Source: Paucibacter sp. TC2R-5 (GTDB lineage Bacteria; Pseudomonadota; Gammaproteobacteria; Burkholderiales; Burkholderiaceae_C). From it: a stretch of DNA of 64,000 bases. The translations under genes were made by a program, and so were the position numbers. Shown here piece after piece: positions 1 through 8,200 of the stretch. Under the pieces are notes generated by a model. That model was not told the origin of the DNA. It saw only the letters and a program-made list of their open reading frames with translations, and searched no databases. The stretch's first letter is position 1, and the number at the start of each line of letters is the position of its first letter. Location of the stretch: assembly GCF_025717605.1 (NCBI RefSeq), contig NZ_JAJIRQ010000001.1:709716-773715 (forward strand), given 5' to 3'.

Positions 1-2
1 TG

Positions 3-719
3 GCGAGCTTTGCCACGCTTGATCTGCAATGGGCGCAGATGTTTTCACTCGAGGCTGCGCGCAGCATGGGGCGCTTTGTGGCGGAGTTTTTTCCGCCCGA
101 TCTGAGCCTGCCTTTTGTTGCCAAGGTGGCTTTTGCCTCGCTGGAGACCTTGGCGATGTCTGCGCTGGGCAGCTTGATTGCTGCATGTGCGGGGCTGCTG
201 CTGGCCTTGGGTGCGGCGCGCTTGCATGGCCAGGATTCGGCGCTGGCGCGGCGCCCGACGCGCTGGCTCTTGAATGCCTTGCGCGCGGTACCGGAGTTGG
301 TCTGGGCTAGCCTGCTCTTGATCTCGGCCGGCCTGGGGCCGTTTGCAGGCACTTTGGCCTTGGCCGCACACACCACGGGCGTGTTGGGGCGGCTGTTCGC
401 CGAGGCGATCGAGAACTGCAGCGAAGGGCCAGGTTTTGCCTTGCGCGTGCAGGGGGCCGGCAACTTGCGGGTATTTTTGTATGCGACGCTGCCGCAGGTC
501 TTGCCGCAGTTGATCAGCTACACCTTGTACCGCTGGGAGAACAATATTCGCGCGGCCGCCGTGCTGGGCGTGGTGGGAGCGGGCGGCCTGGGCCAGCTGC
601 TGGGCTTTCATATGGGCTTGTTCCATATGAACAAGACCGCCACCATCCTGGCCGCGATGCTGCTGCTGGTGGCCTTGGTGGATTTGCTCAGCGACCGATT
701 GCGCCGCGCGCTGGCTTGA
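3..719 (+). CDS. phnE: Phosphonate-type ABC transporter permease (PhnE-like), 5' end outside window
   Basis: Inner-membrane permease of a phosphonate/phosphite-type ABC importer. The frame is open to the window edge: codons from base 3 read in phase into the first internal ATG at 39, so the gene begins upstream and only its last ~239 codons are visible. Hydrophobic segments alternate with short loops. The C-terminal part has the permease coupling (EAA-like) region around AIENCSEGP...LRVQGAG and the conserved stretch RWENNIRAAAVLGVVGAGGLG, which I associate with PhnE. The end LLLVALVDLLSDRLRRALA is a typical last membrane helix. The ATPase and binding protein would be expected further upstream. 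Family assignment is from recognised motifs; the true substrate (phosphonate, phosphite or other) cannot be told. Confidence 0.85.
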   Translation, partial: ASFATLDLQWAQMFSLEAARSMGRFVAEFFPPDLSLPFVAKVAFASLETLAMSALGSLIAACAGLLLALGAARLHGQDSALARRPTRWLLNALRAVPELVWASLLLISAGLGPFAGTLALAAHTTGVLGRLFAEAIENCSEGPGFALRVQGAGNLRVFLYATLPQVLPQLISYTLYRWENNIRAAAVLGVVGAGGLGQLLGFHMGLFHMNKTATILAAMLLLVALVDLLSDRLRRALA

Positions 720-849
720 CAAGGGCTTTCCCGCCTCTCCGAATGGAGGGTATGCAAAGCCAATAGCTTGGCTTGCAAAGTCGGTCGCCTCGGCTCAGCT
801 GCCGCCATCATCGGCAGCTGCAAAAACAAGCCGAACAAGAGGCGTCAAG

Positions 850-2319
850 ATGCTGGAGCAAAAGCCGTGCGACAAGGTCGGCCAGGGCGCTGATGAGCCG
901 ATGTCGCGGCGTGACTATTGCTGGTTCCGCATGGACGGGGTCAGCAATTTGATGGTCATCAACAGCGTGTTGATGTTCGAGGGGGCGCTGGACTTTGACG
1001 CGCTGCGGCGCACGATCGCTCAGCGCCTGCCCAACTACGCCAGGTTTACGCAGCGGGTGCAGCTGAGGCGGCGTGGCCGCTTCTCTTTGCCTCAAGCCTT
1101 TTGGGTTCAAGATCCTGACTTTGAGATTGCACGGCATGTGCAATTTGATGCCGGGGCGGCAGCGGTGAGCGAGTCTCAACTGCAAGCCTTGCTGGGGTTG
1201 CAGGCCTTGCTGCCCCTGGCCAAGGACAGGCCGCTTTGGCATATGCAGGTCTTGACCCGCGTCGGTGGCGGTTTTGCGATCGTGTTTCGCCTGCACCATT
1301 GCATCACCGACGGCCTAGGCCTCGTTCATGTGTTGAAGCATCTGACCGATGACAGCATGGGCCACGCTGGCCAGGCGGCGCTGGAATGGCATCCGGCCTA
1401 TGCGCAGCCGCAAGCCCATCCCACACTTTGCAAACGCATGCACCGGCTGGTTTTTTGGACTCGCATAACCGCGCAGCTGGCCCGTTTGGCTTTGTTGATA
1501 CCGGATAGCCGCAGTTCCCTGAAACGGCCGCTGAGCGCCGATAAATGCATGTTGCAGCTGCCCGCGATGCAGCTCGATCTGGTGCGCAGCATCGCCAAAA
1601 GCATGCAAGCCACCGTCAATGATGTGTGGGTGGCGGCGGTGGCGGGTGCGCTGCGTGCCTATCTGCAGGAGCGCGGGGAGCCTGCGGCCCAGCGAGCGCT
1701 GCGCGCAGCGGTCACCTTCAATCTGCGCAACAAGGCCGATGCGTTTTTGCTGGGCAATCATTTTGGCCTGGTGGCTGTTGACCTGCCCAGCGACGCCGCC
1801 CGCGCCTTGGATCGCCTCGCGCTTGCCAGCGCGCGCATGAGGGCCATCAAGGCTTCGCATCAGCCGCACGCGACGATGTTCTTCTTGAGCTTGAGTGGCT
1901 ATTTGCCGGCCGCGCTGCAGCGCTGGGTGCTCAAGCTCTTTACCTCCAAAGGCTCGGTGGTCCTGACCAATGTGGAGGGCCCGCCGCAGCCGCGCTTTTT
2001 GGCCGGCGCGCGGCTGCAAGACGCGATCTGCTGGGTGCCGCAGGCGGGCACCATGGGCGTTGGCTTCGCGCTGATGTCCTACGCCGGGCAAATCCAGATC
2101 AGCATGTTCGCCGACCGCAGCCAAGTCGCCGATCCGCAGCGCCTGATGGACTTGGTCGGCGAGGCCTTTGTGCAGTTGGAAAAGGAAACGCGCTTCAGCG
2201 CTTTTGCACTGCTGCAGGGCCGTCCGGCCTTGCCGGCAGCGATTGTTGCGCCGACTATCTCAGCGACCGTCGCGTCGACTATCTCGTCGCCTATTTGGCC
2301 GGCCGAGTCGGCGGGTTGA
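850..2319 (+). CDS. Wax ester synthase / diacylglycerol acyltransferase (WS/DGAT family)
   Basis: Bifunctional acyltransferase that joins acyl-CoA to long-chain alcohols or diacylglycerol to make neutral storage lipid. The HHxxxDG catalytic motif (HHCITDG) is at residues 149-155. The N-terminal MSRRDYCWFRMDG region matches the usual family start. Later features include NVEGPPQP near residue 375 and the PQAGTMGVGFALMSYAGQI segment, both typical of the C-terminal half. At 489 aa the length is normal for the family. The chosen ATG at 850 has AGAGG about 9 nt upstream; the ATG at 901 (residue 18) is an alternative that matches the family start better. The last ~30 residues are a low-complexity Ala/Ser/Thr tail. 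It stands alone between phnE-like and a convergent cyclophilin gene. Confidence 0.88.
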   Translation: MLEQKPCDKVGQGADEPMSRRDYCWFRMDGVSNLMVINSVLMFEGALDFDALRRTIAQRLPNYARFTQRVQLRRRGRFSLPQAFWVQDPDFEIARHVQFDAGAAAVSESQLQALLGLQALLPLAKDRPLWHMQVLTRVGGGFAIVFRLHHCITDGLGLVHVLKHLTDDSMGHAGQAALEWHPAYAQPQAHPTLCKRMHRLVFWTRITAQLARLALLIPDSRSSLKRPLSADKCMLQLPAMQLDLVRSIAKSMQATVNDVWVAAVAGALRAYLQERGEPAAQRALRAAVTFNLRNKADAFLLGNHFGLVAVDLPSDAARALDRLALASARMRAIKASHQPHATMFFLSLSGYLPAALQRWVLKLFTSKGSVVLTNVEGPPQPRFLAGARLQDAICWVPQAGTMGVGFALMSYAGQIQISMFADRSQVADPQRLMDLVGEAFVQLEKETRFSAFALLQGRPALPAAIVAPTISATVASTISSPIWPAESAG

Positions 2320-3352
2320 CGCCGCACAGATCGAGGTGATTGGGGTTGTGCACAAACCAGCCGCCCCGATTGCGCCGTGCCGCCAGCAACTCGGTCCAGG
2401 TCTCGCTGTCGGTGCGCAGCACTTGCAGGGCAGGGCGCTCCTCAAGCGGCATATCGGCCAGCAGACGCACGCGCTGGATCGGCTGACGCTGTTCGGCTTG
2501 CTCGTAAAAACCCATGTTCGGGCCGCCACGTTGCAGGCTGGCCAGCAATTCCATGCCTTTCAAAACCCGGCCGACCACGGTGATGTTCAGGTCCAGGCCG
2601 CGCGGTGCCTGTCCAATCACCGCATAGAGCTCGGCGCCGGTGCTGGAATCAACTGCGTCACTGCGCCCAGCGCCAACGGTTCCATAGCAATGCGCGAGCC
2701 AGGCGCGGCCAGTCTTGGGGTCGGCGGCGACGGGGAAGCCGTCGACAAAGCCCGTTAGCGAGGCCCATCCGTCCAGGTCTGGCAGGCGGGCCAAGGGCAG
2801 ACCTTTGAGCGGGACGGAAAACTCTGCCGGCAATTTGGGCGCAGCCGCACCCAGCGGCTTGGCCAGGGCCGGGTCGTCGGCATGGGGGTCACCCCATTGC
2901 GCGACAAAGTTGTCTTGCACGCGTACGACGGCCAGGCCGTCATAAAAGCCCCCGTGGGCCAGCGCACGGATATTGAGCGTGTGCAGCGGTGCGAAGCGCG
3001 GCGCCAGCTCGATCAAGACTTGACCCTTGACCTGGCCTTGGGTCAATTCCATCAGCAGCGTGTTCTCGGGGTCCAGCCCGCGCCAATGGCTGTCGGGCGA
3101 TTGGGCCAAAATTTCTGCGCCGCTGCGGGGATTGGCCTTGACGCCTGCCGCAGCTGTTGGCTTGGCCGCGGCTGCCGAAGGCGTTGCTGCTACAGGTTTT
3201 GCGCCGGGCTTTTTCTTCGCCGGGGCTGTGGCGACAGTCTTGGTGGGCGTCTTTTTGACGCTGTTCTTCGTCGGGGGCGTGGCGTGAGCGGCCTGGCTGA
3301 TGAGCAAGGCGGCGGTGAGCAAGGCAAGCAAGGGTTTGAGTTTTCTTGGCAT
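2291..3352 (-). CDS. Secreted cyclophilin-type peptidyl-prolyl isomerase
   Basis: Predicted periplasmic prolyl isomerase that helps fold exported proteins. The start at 3352 (MPRKLK) is chosen because a classical signal peptide follows immediately (hydrophobic core, probable cleavage after AHA near residue 23); the open frame extends 76 codons further upstream without signal-like features. After the signal come ~60 residues rich in Lys, Pro, Ala and Thr, probably a flexible linker. The cyclophilin domain occupies about residues 90-290: FYDGLAVVRVQDNFVAQWGD corresponds to the F-R/Q active-site strand of cyclophilins, and TVVGRVLKGM to the closing strand. A ~50-residue extension follows. The gene overlaps the 3' end of the WS/DGAT gene by 29 bp in convergent orientation. 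Confidence 0.85.
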   Translation of the reverse strand: MPRKLKPLLALLTAALLISQAAHATPPTKNSVKKTPTKTVATAPAKKKPGAKPVAATPSAAAAKPTAAAGVKANPRSGAEILAQSPDSHWRGLDPENTLLMELTQGQVKGQVLIELAPRFAPLHTLNIRALAHGGFYDGLAVVRVQDNFVAQWGDPHADDPALAKPLGAAAPKLPAEFSVPLKGLPLARLPDLDGWASLTGFVDGFPVAADPKTGRAWLAHCYGTVGAGRSDAVDSSTGAELYAVIGQAPRGLDLNITVVGRVLKGMELLASLQRGGPNMGFYEQAEQRQPIQRVRLLADMPLEERPALQVLRTDSETWTELLAARRNRGGWFVHNPNHLDLCGVNPPTRPAK

Positions 3353-3499
3353 GGTTGGGGTCTTCTCCAGGTGCGGGAGCATACGTCCTTTGCGGGGTGG
3401 CTTCCGGCGTCGGGGCTTGACCGTGTGGGCGAGACTTGACCCCTTCTTTAAGTTTCTTTTGAATTTGGCGCGCCTCGGTGCATCTGCTCGTTCAGCACT
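3353..3499. other. Intergenic region upstream of the cyclophilin gene
   Basis: Non-coding stretch of 147 bp between the cyclophilin start and the left inverted-repeat arm. It should hold the minus-strand promoter of the cyclophilin gene. No clear -35/-10 pair or ribosome site stronger than background was found by eye. Confidence 0.4.
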
Positions 3500-3826
3500 A
3501 TGCCGGGAGTTCGCCCCGGCGGGCGACCTTCTTTGGCTGCGCCGAAACTTCGTTTTCTTGGCGCACAAGAAAGAAGGCAAAGAAAGCGCCCCTGCCGCAT
3601 GGCCCTGCGGGTCCGCTCAGTGCTCAAATTTGCCGGGCCGCGCCCAACTCACTGCGCTACGCTGTGTTCAGACAAGGGGCGCGAAATCAGTCTTTGAAGT
3701 CGCTGCGCGACGCCCGGTAAATTTTCCGCTCCTCGCCCATGCAGAAGGGGAATTCCAAAGAACACGGCTCGCTGCGCATCGCCTCGATGGGTGCTGCGCT
3801 GCGCGCAGGCACCTTGCAAGTCGATG
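3500..3826 (+). repeat. Left arm of a ~320-bp inverted repeat (dispersed non-coding repeat)
   Basis: Reading the + strand from ATGCCGGGAGTTCGCC (3500) to about 3826 gives a sequence that reappears, reverse-complemented, at 4851-5164. Long blocks are identical or nearly so, for example TGCTCAAATTTGCC, GTCGCTGCGCGACGCCCGG and ATTTTCCGCTCCTCGCCCA. The arm holds several hairpins: GCCGGG/CCCGGC near its outer end and TTTCTTG-GCGCA-CAAGAAA at 3554-3572. The short open frames in it have matching shadows in the other arm and look like by-products of the repeat rather than genes. I associate similar sequence with dispersed repeats in Comamonadaceae genomes, but did no search. Confidence 0.9.
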
Positions 3827-3906
3827 CCCCGCCTCTCAAGTCTTGCCGATATTCTTGAGACCCCGGCTTTCGGTGGCTAAATGGGACGCCGAAAAGTTCG
3901 GGGGGG

Positions 3907-3926
3907 CTATTTTTTACACCTGACCC
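3907..3926 (+). repeat. Inner boundary motif, left (CTGACCC end)
   Basis: CTATTTTTTACACCTGACCC (3907-3926) mirrors CTATATTTTTGGGATCTGACCC read on the minus strand at 4809-4830. Both run T-tract, spacer, CTGACCC, pointing inward toward the lipoprotein gene, so they form a second, inner pair of inverted motifs. They could be insertion boundaries or transcription terminators; the sequence alone does not decide. Confidence 0.55.
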
Positions 3927-3967
3927 TGGCCTTTACGATTCGCGTGGAATCGTGACCTTCACTGCTT

Positions 3968-4792
3968 ATGAATGCATGGAACTGGACGGGTAGAGGTAGC
4001 GAAAATGAATTGGAAATGGGTATGCAAATGACGGAGTTTCAACTTGCGTTGAAGGGTGTTGGCATCGATGAGATTGTGACGAGTGGAGGTCTTACCAGGC
4101 TACTTTCCCTACGGAAACTGTTGCTTGCCGGGCTTGGCCTGTCTCTAGCGCTAACACTCTATGGCTGTGGACCATCTGAGCAGCAAAAGGCCGAGCAGCG
4201 GCGGATCGACTGCTTGAACAAGCCATGCGAAGGTGACGTCGTTCCGAAGGTAAGCGCTGGCAACGTAGCCATGAAAGTCGGCGGGCGCTATTTTTCTGTG
4301 CCCAAAGCCTATCGACTGGACTTTCTGGGCTTGGCCTTTTACTGGCCCAGCAAAACACCTTTGACTGGGCCACCCGAAGGAGGGAGCTTTCCCGAGAAAG
4401 GGCAGCCGTTCTATGACATTGCCATCGAGCTCGACTTTGTCCCTGAGCCAGCCTCGATTGAACTCAGCGACATGATTGCAATGGCCGAGAAGAAGGGTCG
4501 GCCCGTGACCCTCATCAGCCAATCAACAAACCTTGATGTTGTGACTGTTCAACTTCGAGAACAGCCGACCGAGTTGAGCACGATCTACGTCGCAAAGAAT
4601 GCGAGCTATCTATCTGGCAAACCGGCGGCCATGGGGTGTACACATGCCAGAAAAGATGACCGATGCTCGGCTTACTTTGCCTGGGGCCAAGGAATGCATA
4701 TCAGCGTGAGCTTTAACCAGCGGCATGCCCAGGACTGGCCGCAAATCTACTCCGAGATCGAACGTGTCTTGGCGCTCGTGAAACCACTTTGA
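3968..4792 (+). CDS. Hypothetical lipoprotein inside an inverted-repeat island
   Basis: Predicted membrane-anchored lipoprotein of unknown function. A lipobox LTLYGC (Cys67) follows a hydrophobic run from about residue 50. The 45-odd residues before it are unusual for a lipoprotein, so the true start may be the GTG at 4076 (residue 37), which gives a standard signal peptide; neither start has a convincing ribosome site. The mature part begins polar (EQQKAEQRR), then has C82..C87-EGD, a GGRYFSVP strand and a later Cys pair (GCTH, DRCSAYF), and should be periplasmic. Base composition is visibly less GC-rich than the neighbours and codon choice is more mixed, suggesting separate origin. The CxxxxCEGD pattern reminds me of lipoproteins found beside type VI secretion effectors, but no effector is present here and that link is weak. 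Confidence 0.75.
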   Translation: MNAWNWTGRGSENELEMGMQMTEFQLALKGVGIDEIVTSGGLTRLLSLRKLLLAGLGLSLALTLYGCGPSEQQKAEQRRIDCLNKPCEGDVVPKVSAGNVAMKVGGRYFSVPKAYRLDFLGLAFYWPSKTPLTGPPEGGSFPEKGQPFYDIAIELDFVPEPASIELSDMIAMAEKKGRPVTLISQSTNLDVVTVQLREQPTELSTIYVAKNASYLSGKPAAMGCTHARKDDRCSAYFAWGQGMHISVSFNQRHAQDWPQIYSEIERVLALVKPL

Positions 4793-4808
4793 AAATCTAC
4801 ACCTCTCG

Positions 4809-4830
4809 GGGTCAGATCCCAAAAATATAG
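4809..4830 (-). repeat. Inner boundary motif, right (CTGACCC end)
   Basis: Inverted counterpart of the motif at 3907-3926. On the + strand it reads GGGTCAGATCCC followed by an A-rich run. It begins 17 bp after the stop codon of the lipoprotein gene, so the gene fills nearly the whole interval between the two motifs. Confidence 0.55.
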
Positions 4831-4850
4831 TGAAGACCCGACCCTCAAGC

Positions 4851-5164
4851 CATCGACTGGCGAGGTGCCAGCGCGCTGCGCGGCACCCATCGAGGCGATG
4901 CGCAGCGAGCCGAGTTCTTGGGTGTTCACCCCTTCTGCATGGGCGAGGAGCGGAAAATTTGCCGGGCGTCGCGCAGCGACTTCAAGAACTGGTTTCGCGC
5001 CCCTTGTATGAACGCAGCGTAGCGAAGTGAGTTGGGCGCGGCTCGGCAAATTTGAGCATCCGAGCGGACCCCGCAGGGGCCATGCGGCAGGGTCGCCTTC
5101 TCTGGCCTACTTCTCTTGGCGAGACAAGAGAAGTAGGTCGCCCGCCGGGGCGAACTCCCGGCAT
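4851..5164 (-). repeat. Right arm of the ~320-bp inverted repeat
   Basis: Reverse-complement partner of 3500-3826. The order of conserved blocks is the same when read on the minus strand. The arms differ most in the hairpin section: here CCTACTTCTCTTG (5106-5118) pairs perfectly with CAAGAGAAGTAGG (5125-5137) around GCGAGA, whereas the left arm has a related but different hairpin in the same place. Changes that keep the pairing in both arms suggest selection on structure. The arm ends about 55 bp upstream of dnaE. Confidence 0.9.
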
Positions 5165-5207
5165 CGTGCAGGTAGAGCAATTCAGCCGGGGCCGAACAAT
5201 GGCTCCG

Positions 5208-5213
5208 TACAAT
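5208..5213 (+). promoter_or_regulatory. Candidate -10 element for dnaE, giving a near-leaderless mRNA
   Basis: TACAAT lies 7 nt before the dnaE ATG, so a transcript using it would start at or within a base or two of the start codon. There is no Shine-Dalgarno sequence upstream of the ATG, which fits. No good -35 hexamer is visible at 16-18 nt. Confidence 0.35.
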
Positions 5214-5220
5214 CGGACAA

Positions 5221-8200
5221 ATGGCCTTTGTTCACTTACGCACCCACACCGAATTCTCCGTCGTCGACGGCACCCTCAGAATCGACGACGCGGCCTCCGC
5301 GGCCGCCAAAGACGGGCAAATCGCCTGCGCGATCACCGACCTGGCCAATCTGTTTGGCGGCATCAAGTTCTATAGCGGCATGCGCAAGAAGGGCGTCAAG
5401 CCGATTCTGGGTGCCGATTGCTGGCTGGAGCCGGAAGGCTCGGACAAGAACCCCAGCCGTTTTTTGCTGCTGGTGCAAAACAAACAGGGCTATCTGAATC
5501 TGTGCGAGTTGCTCTCAAGAGCTTGGATTCAGAACGTCCAGCGCAACCAGGCCTGCTTGAAATGGGAATGGTTGTCTGAACTGAACGAAGGCTTGATTTG
5601 CCTGTCGGGCGCGCAGTTTGGCGGCCTGGGCGCTGCCTTGTTGGCCGGCGACAAGCCGCGCGCACTGGACTGGGCCGGGCGCTTCCAAGAGATCTTTCCA
5701 CAGCGTTTTTATATCGAGTTGCAGCGCGCGGGGCTGGCCGGGCAAGAGGCGCTGGTGCAGGCCAGCGTGCCTTTCGCGGCCGAACTGGGCTTGCCGGTCG
5801 TCGCCACGCATCCGGTGCAGTTTTTGGGCACCGAGGACTTCGAGGCCCATGAGGCGCGGGTTTGCGTGGCCGAGGGCGAGACGCTGAGCAACCCCAAACG
5901 CATCAAGCGTTTCTTGCCCGGCCAGTACTTTCGCAGTCAGGCCGAGATGGAGGTGCTGTTTGCTGACATTCCCTCGGCGATTGCCAATACGGTGGAGATT
6001 GCGCGGCGCTGCAGCCTGAGCCTGGTGCTGGGCAAGCCGCAGCTGCCGGAGTTCCCGACCCCGCTGGTCGACGGCGTCAAGATGACGCCCGATGATTATT
6101 TCCGTTATGCCTCGCACGAGGGACTGAAAGAGCGGATGGTGCTGCTCTATCCGAACGAGGATAAACGCGCCGAGCAGATGCCACGTTACATCGCCAGGCT
6201 GGAGTTCGAGCTCGAGACGATTGTGAAGATGGGCTTCCCCGGCTACTTCCTGATCGTGTCGGACTTCATCTGGTGGGCCAAGAACAATGGCTGCCCGGTG
6301 GGGCCCGGCCGGGGTTCGGGCGCGGGCTCGCTGGTCGCCTATGTGCTGAAGATCACCGACCTCGACCCGTTGCAATACAACCTGCTGTTCGAGCGCTTCT
6401 TGAACCCTGAGCGGGTTTCGATGCCCGACTTCGACATCGACTTCTGCCAGGGTAACCGCGACCGCGTCATCGACTACGTCAAGGACAAGTACGGCCGCCC
6501 TGCAGTCAGCCAAATTGCCACCTTCGGCACCATGGCTGCCAAGGCGGCGCTGCGTGACATTGGCCGCGTGCTGGGCATGGGCTATGGCCAAGTCGACTCG
6601 ATCGCCAAGCTGATCCCGGCGCCTCCTGGCAAAACGGTCACGCTGGCCAAGCTGCCGGAGAACTTCGACCCGGCCAAGGAGAAAATGATCTACGCGCGCC
6701 ACGAGGCGCCCGAGATCGATCAGCGCGAGGCGCAGGAAGAAGAGGTGGCCGAGCTCTTGAAGCTGGCCGCCCGCGTCGAAGGCATGGTGCGCAATATCGG
6801 CATGCATGCCGGGGGCGTGTTGATTGCGCCCGGCAAGATCACCGATTTTTGCCCGCAATACCAGCAGCCCGGCTCGAACAGCGCGGTCAGCCAATACGAC
6901 AAGGACGACGTCGAGGCGGTGGGTCTGGTCAAGTTCGACTTTTTGGGCCTGGCCACGCTGACGATTCTGGAGTTGGCCAAAGACTTCATCATTGCCCGCT
7001 ACCCGGAGCAAAAGAACTTCAGCTTCGAGACCATTCCGCTCGATGACCGCAAGACCTACAAGCTGTTCTCGGAAGGGCTGACCGAGTCGGTGTTCCAGTT
7101 TGAATCCAGCGGCATGCAGCGCATGTTGAAGGATGCCAAGCCTTCGCGTCTGGAAGACCTGATCGCGCTGAACGCGCTGTATCGGCCAGGCCCGATGGAC
7201 TTGATCCCGACCTTTGTGGCGCGCAAGCATGGCAAGGAAGTGGTGGTCTACCCGCATCCCTTAACGGAGCCGGTGCTGAGCGAGACCTACGGCATCATGG
7301 TCTACCAGGAGCAGGTGATGCAGACCGCGCAGGTCTTGGGCGGCTATTCCCTGGGCGGCGCCGATATGCTGCGCCGCGCGATGGGCAAGAAGAAAGCCGA
7401 GGAGATGGCCGAGCACCGGGCGATCTTCCGCAAGGGTGCGGCCGTCAACGGTCTGGACGAGGCCCAAGCCGACGAAGTGTTCGACTTGATGGAGAAGTTT
7501 GCCGGCTACGGCTTCAACAAGTCGCACGCCGCCGCTTACTCTTTGCTGGCCTATCACACCGGTTGGCTGAAGGTGCATTTCACGGCCGAGTTCTTCGCCG
7601 CGAACATGACGATTGAAATGGACGACACCGACAAGCTCAAGGTCTTGCTGAATGACGCCAAGCTGTTCGGCATCACGTTTGAGCCGCCTAACGTCAACCT
7701 CGGTGTGCACCGGTTCGAGCCGATTACCAACAAGCTGATCAATTACGGGCTGGGTGCGATCAAGGGCACCGGCAAGGGCGCGATCGACTCGATCGTGGCG
7801 GTCCGAAAAGCCGGTGGCGAGTTCAAGAGCTTTTACGACTTTTGCAAGCGCATTGATCGCAAGGCGGTCAATAAGCGCGTGGTTGACGCGCTGATCAAGG
7901 CCGGCGCCTTTGACAAGCTGGAGGCGGACCGTGCCCGCCTGCTGGCCAGCGTGGCGCGCGGCTACACCCACGCAGAGACGCAGGAGGCCAATGCCAATCA
8001 GGGCGGGCTGTTCGATTTTGGCGACTCCCACGCGTCAAGCACCGCCGAGCCTGACTTGGTGGAGGCCGCCCCCTGGAGCATCAAGGAGCGCCTGACGCTG
8101 GAGAAGACCGCGATTGGCTACTACCTGAGCGGCCATCTGTTCGACCAGAGCGGCGAGGAAGTGCGCCGCATGGTCAAGCGCCGGGTCGCCAATATCGAGG

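Noticed and set aside
3300-3923. Small open frames over the left repeat arm
   Set aside because: The same short peptides recur from the right arm, but they differ in frame and length; they follow from the repeat DNA and its structure and not from a protein.
3500-5164. Insertion sequence or complete transposon
   Set aside because: No transposase frame is present and no target-site duplication was recognised, so I call it only a repeat-bounded island.
4747-5212. Minus-strand open frames over the right repeat arm
   Set aside because: Mirror images of those in the left arm; spurious.
5515-7257. 580-residue open frame opposite dnaE
   Set aside because: Antisense to clear polymerase motifs; no signal of coding.
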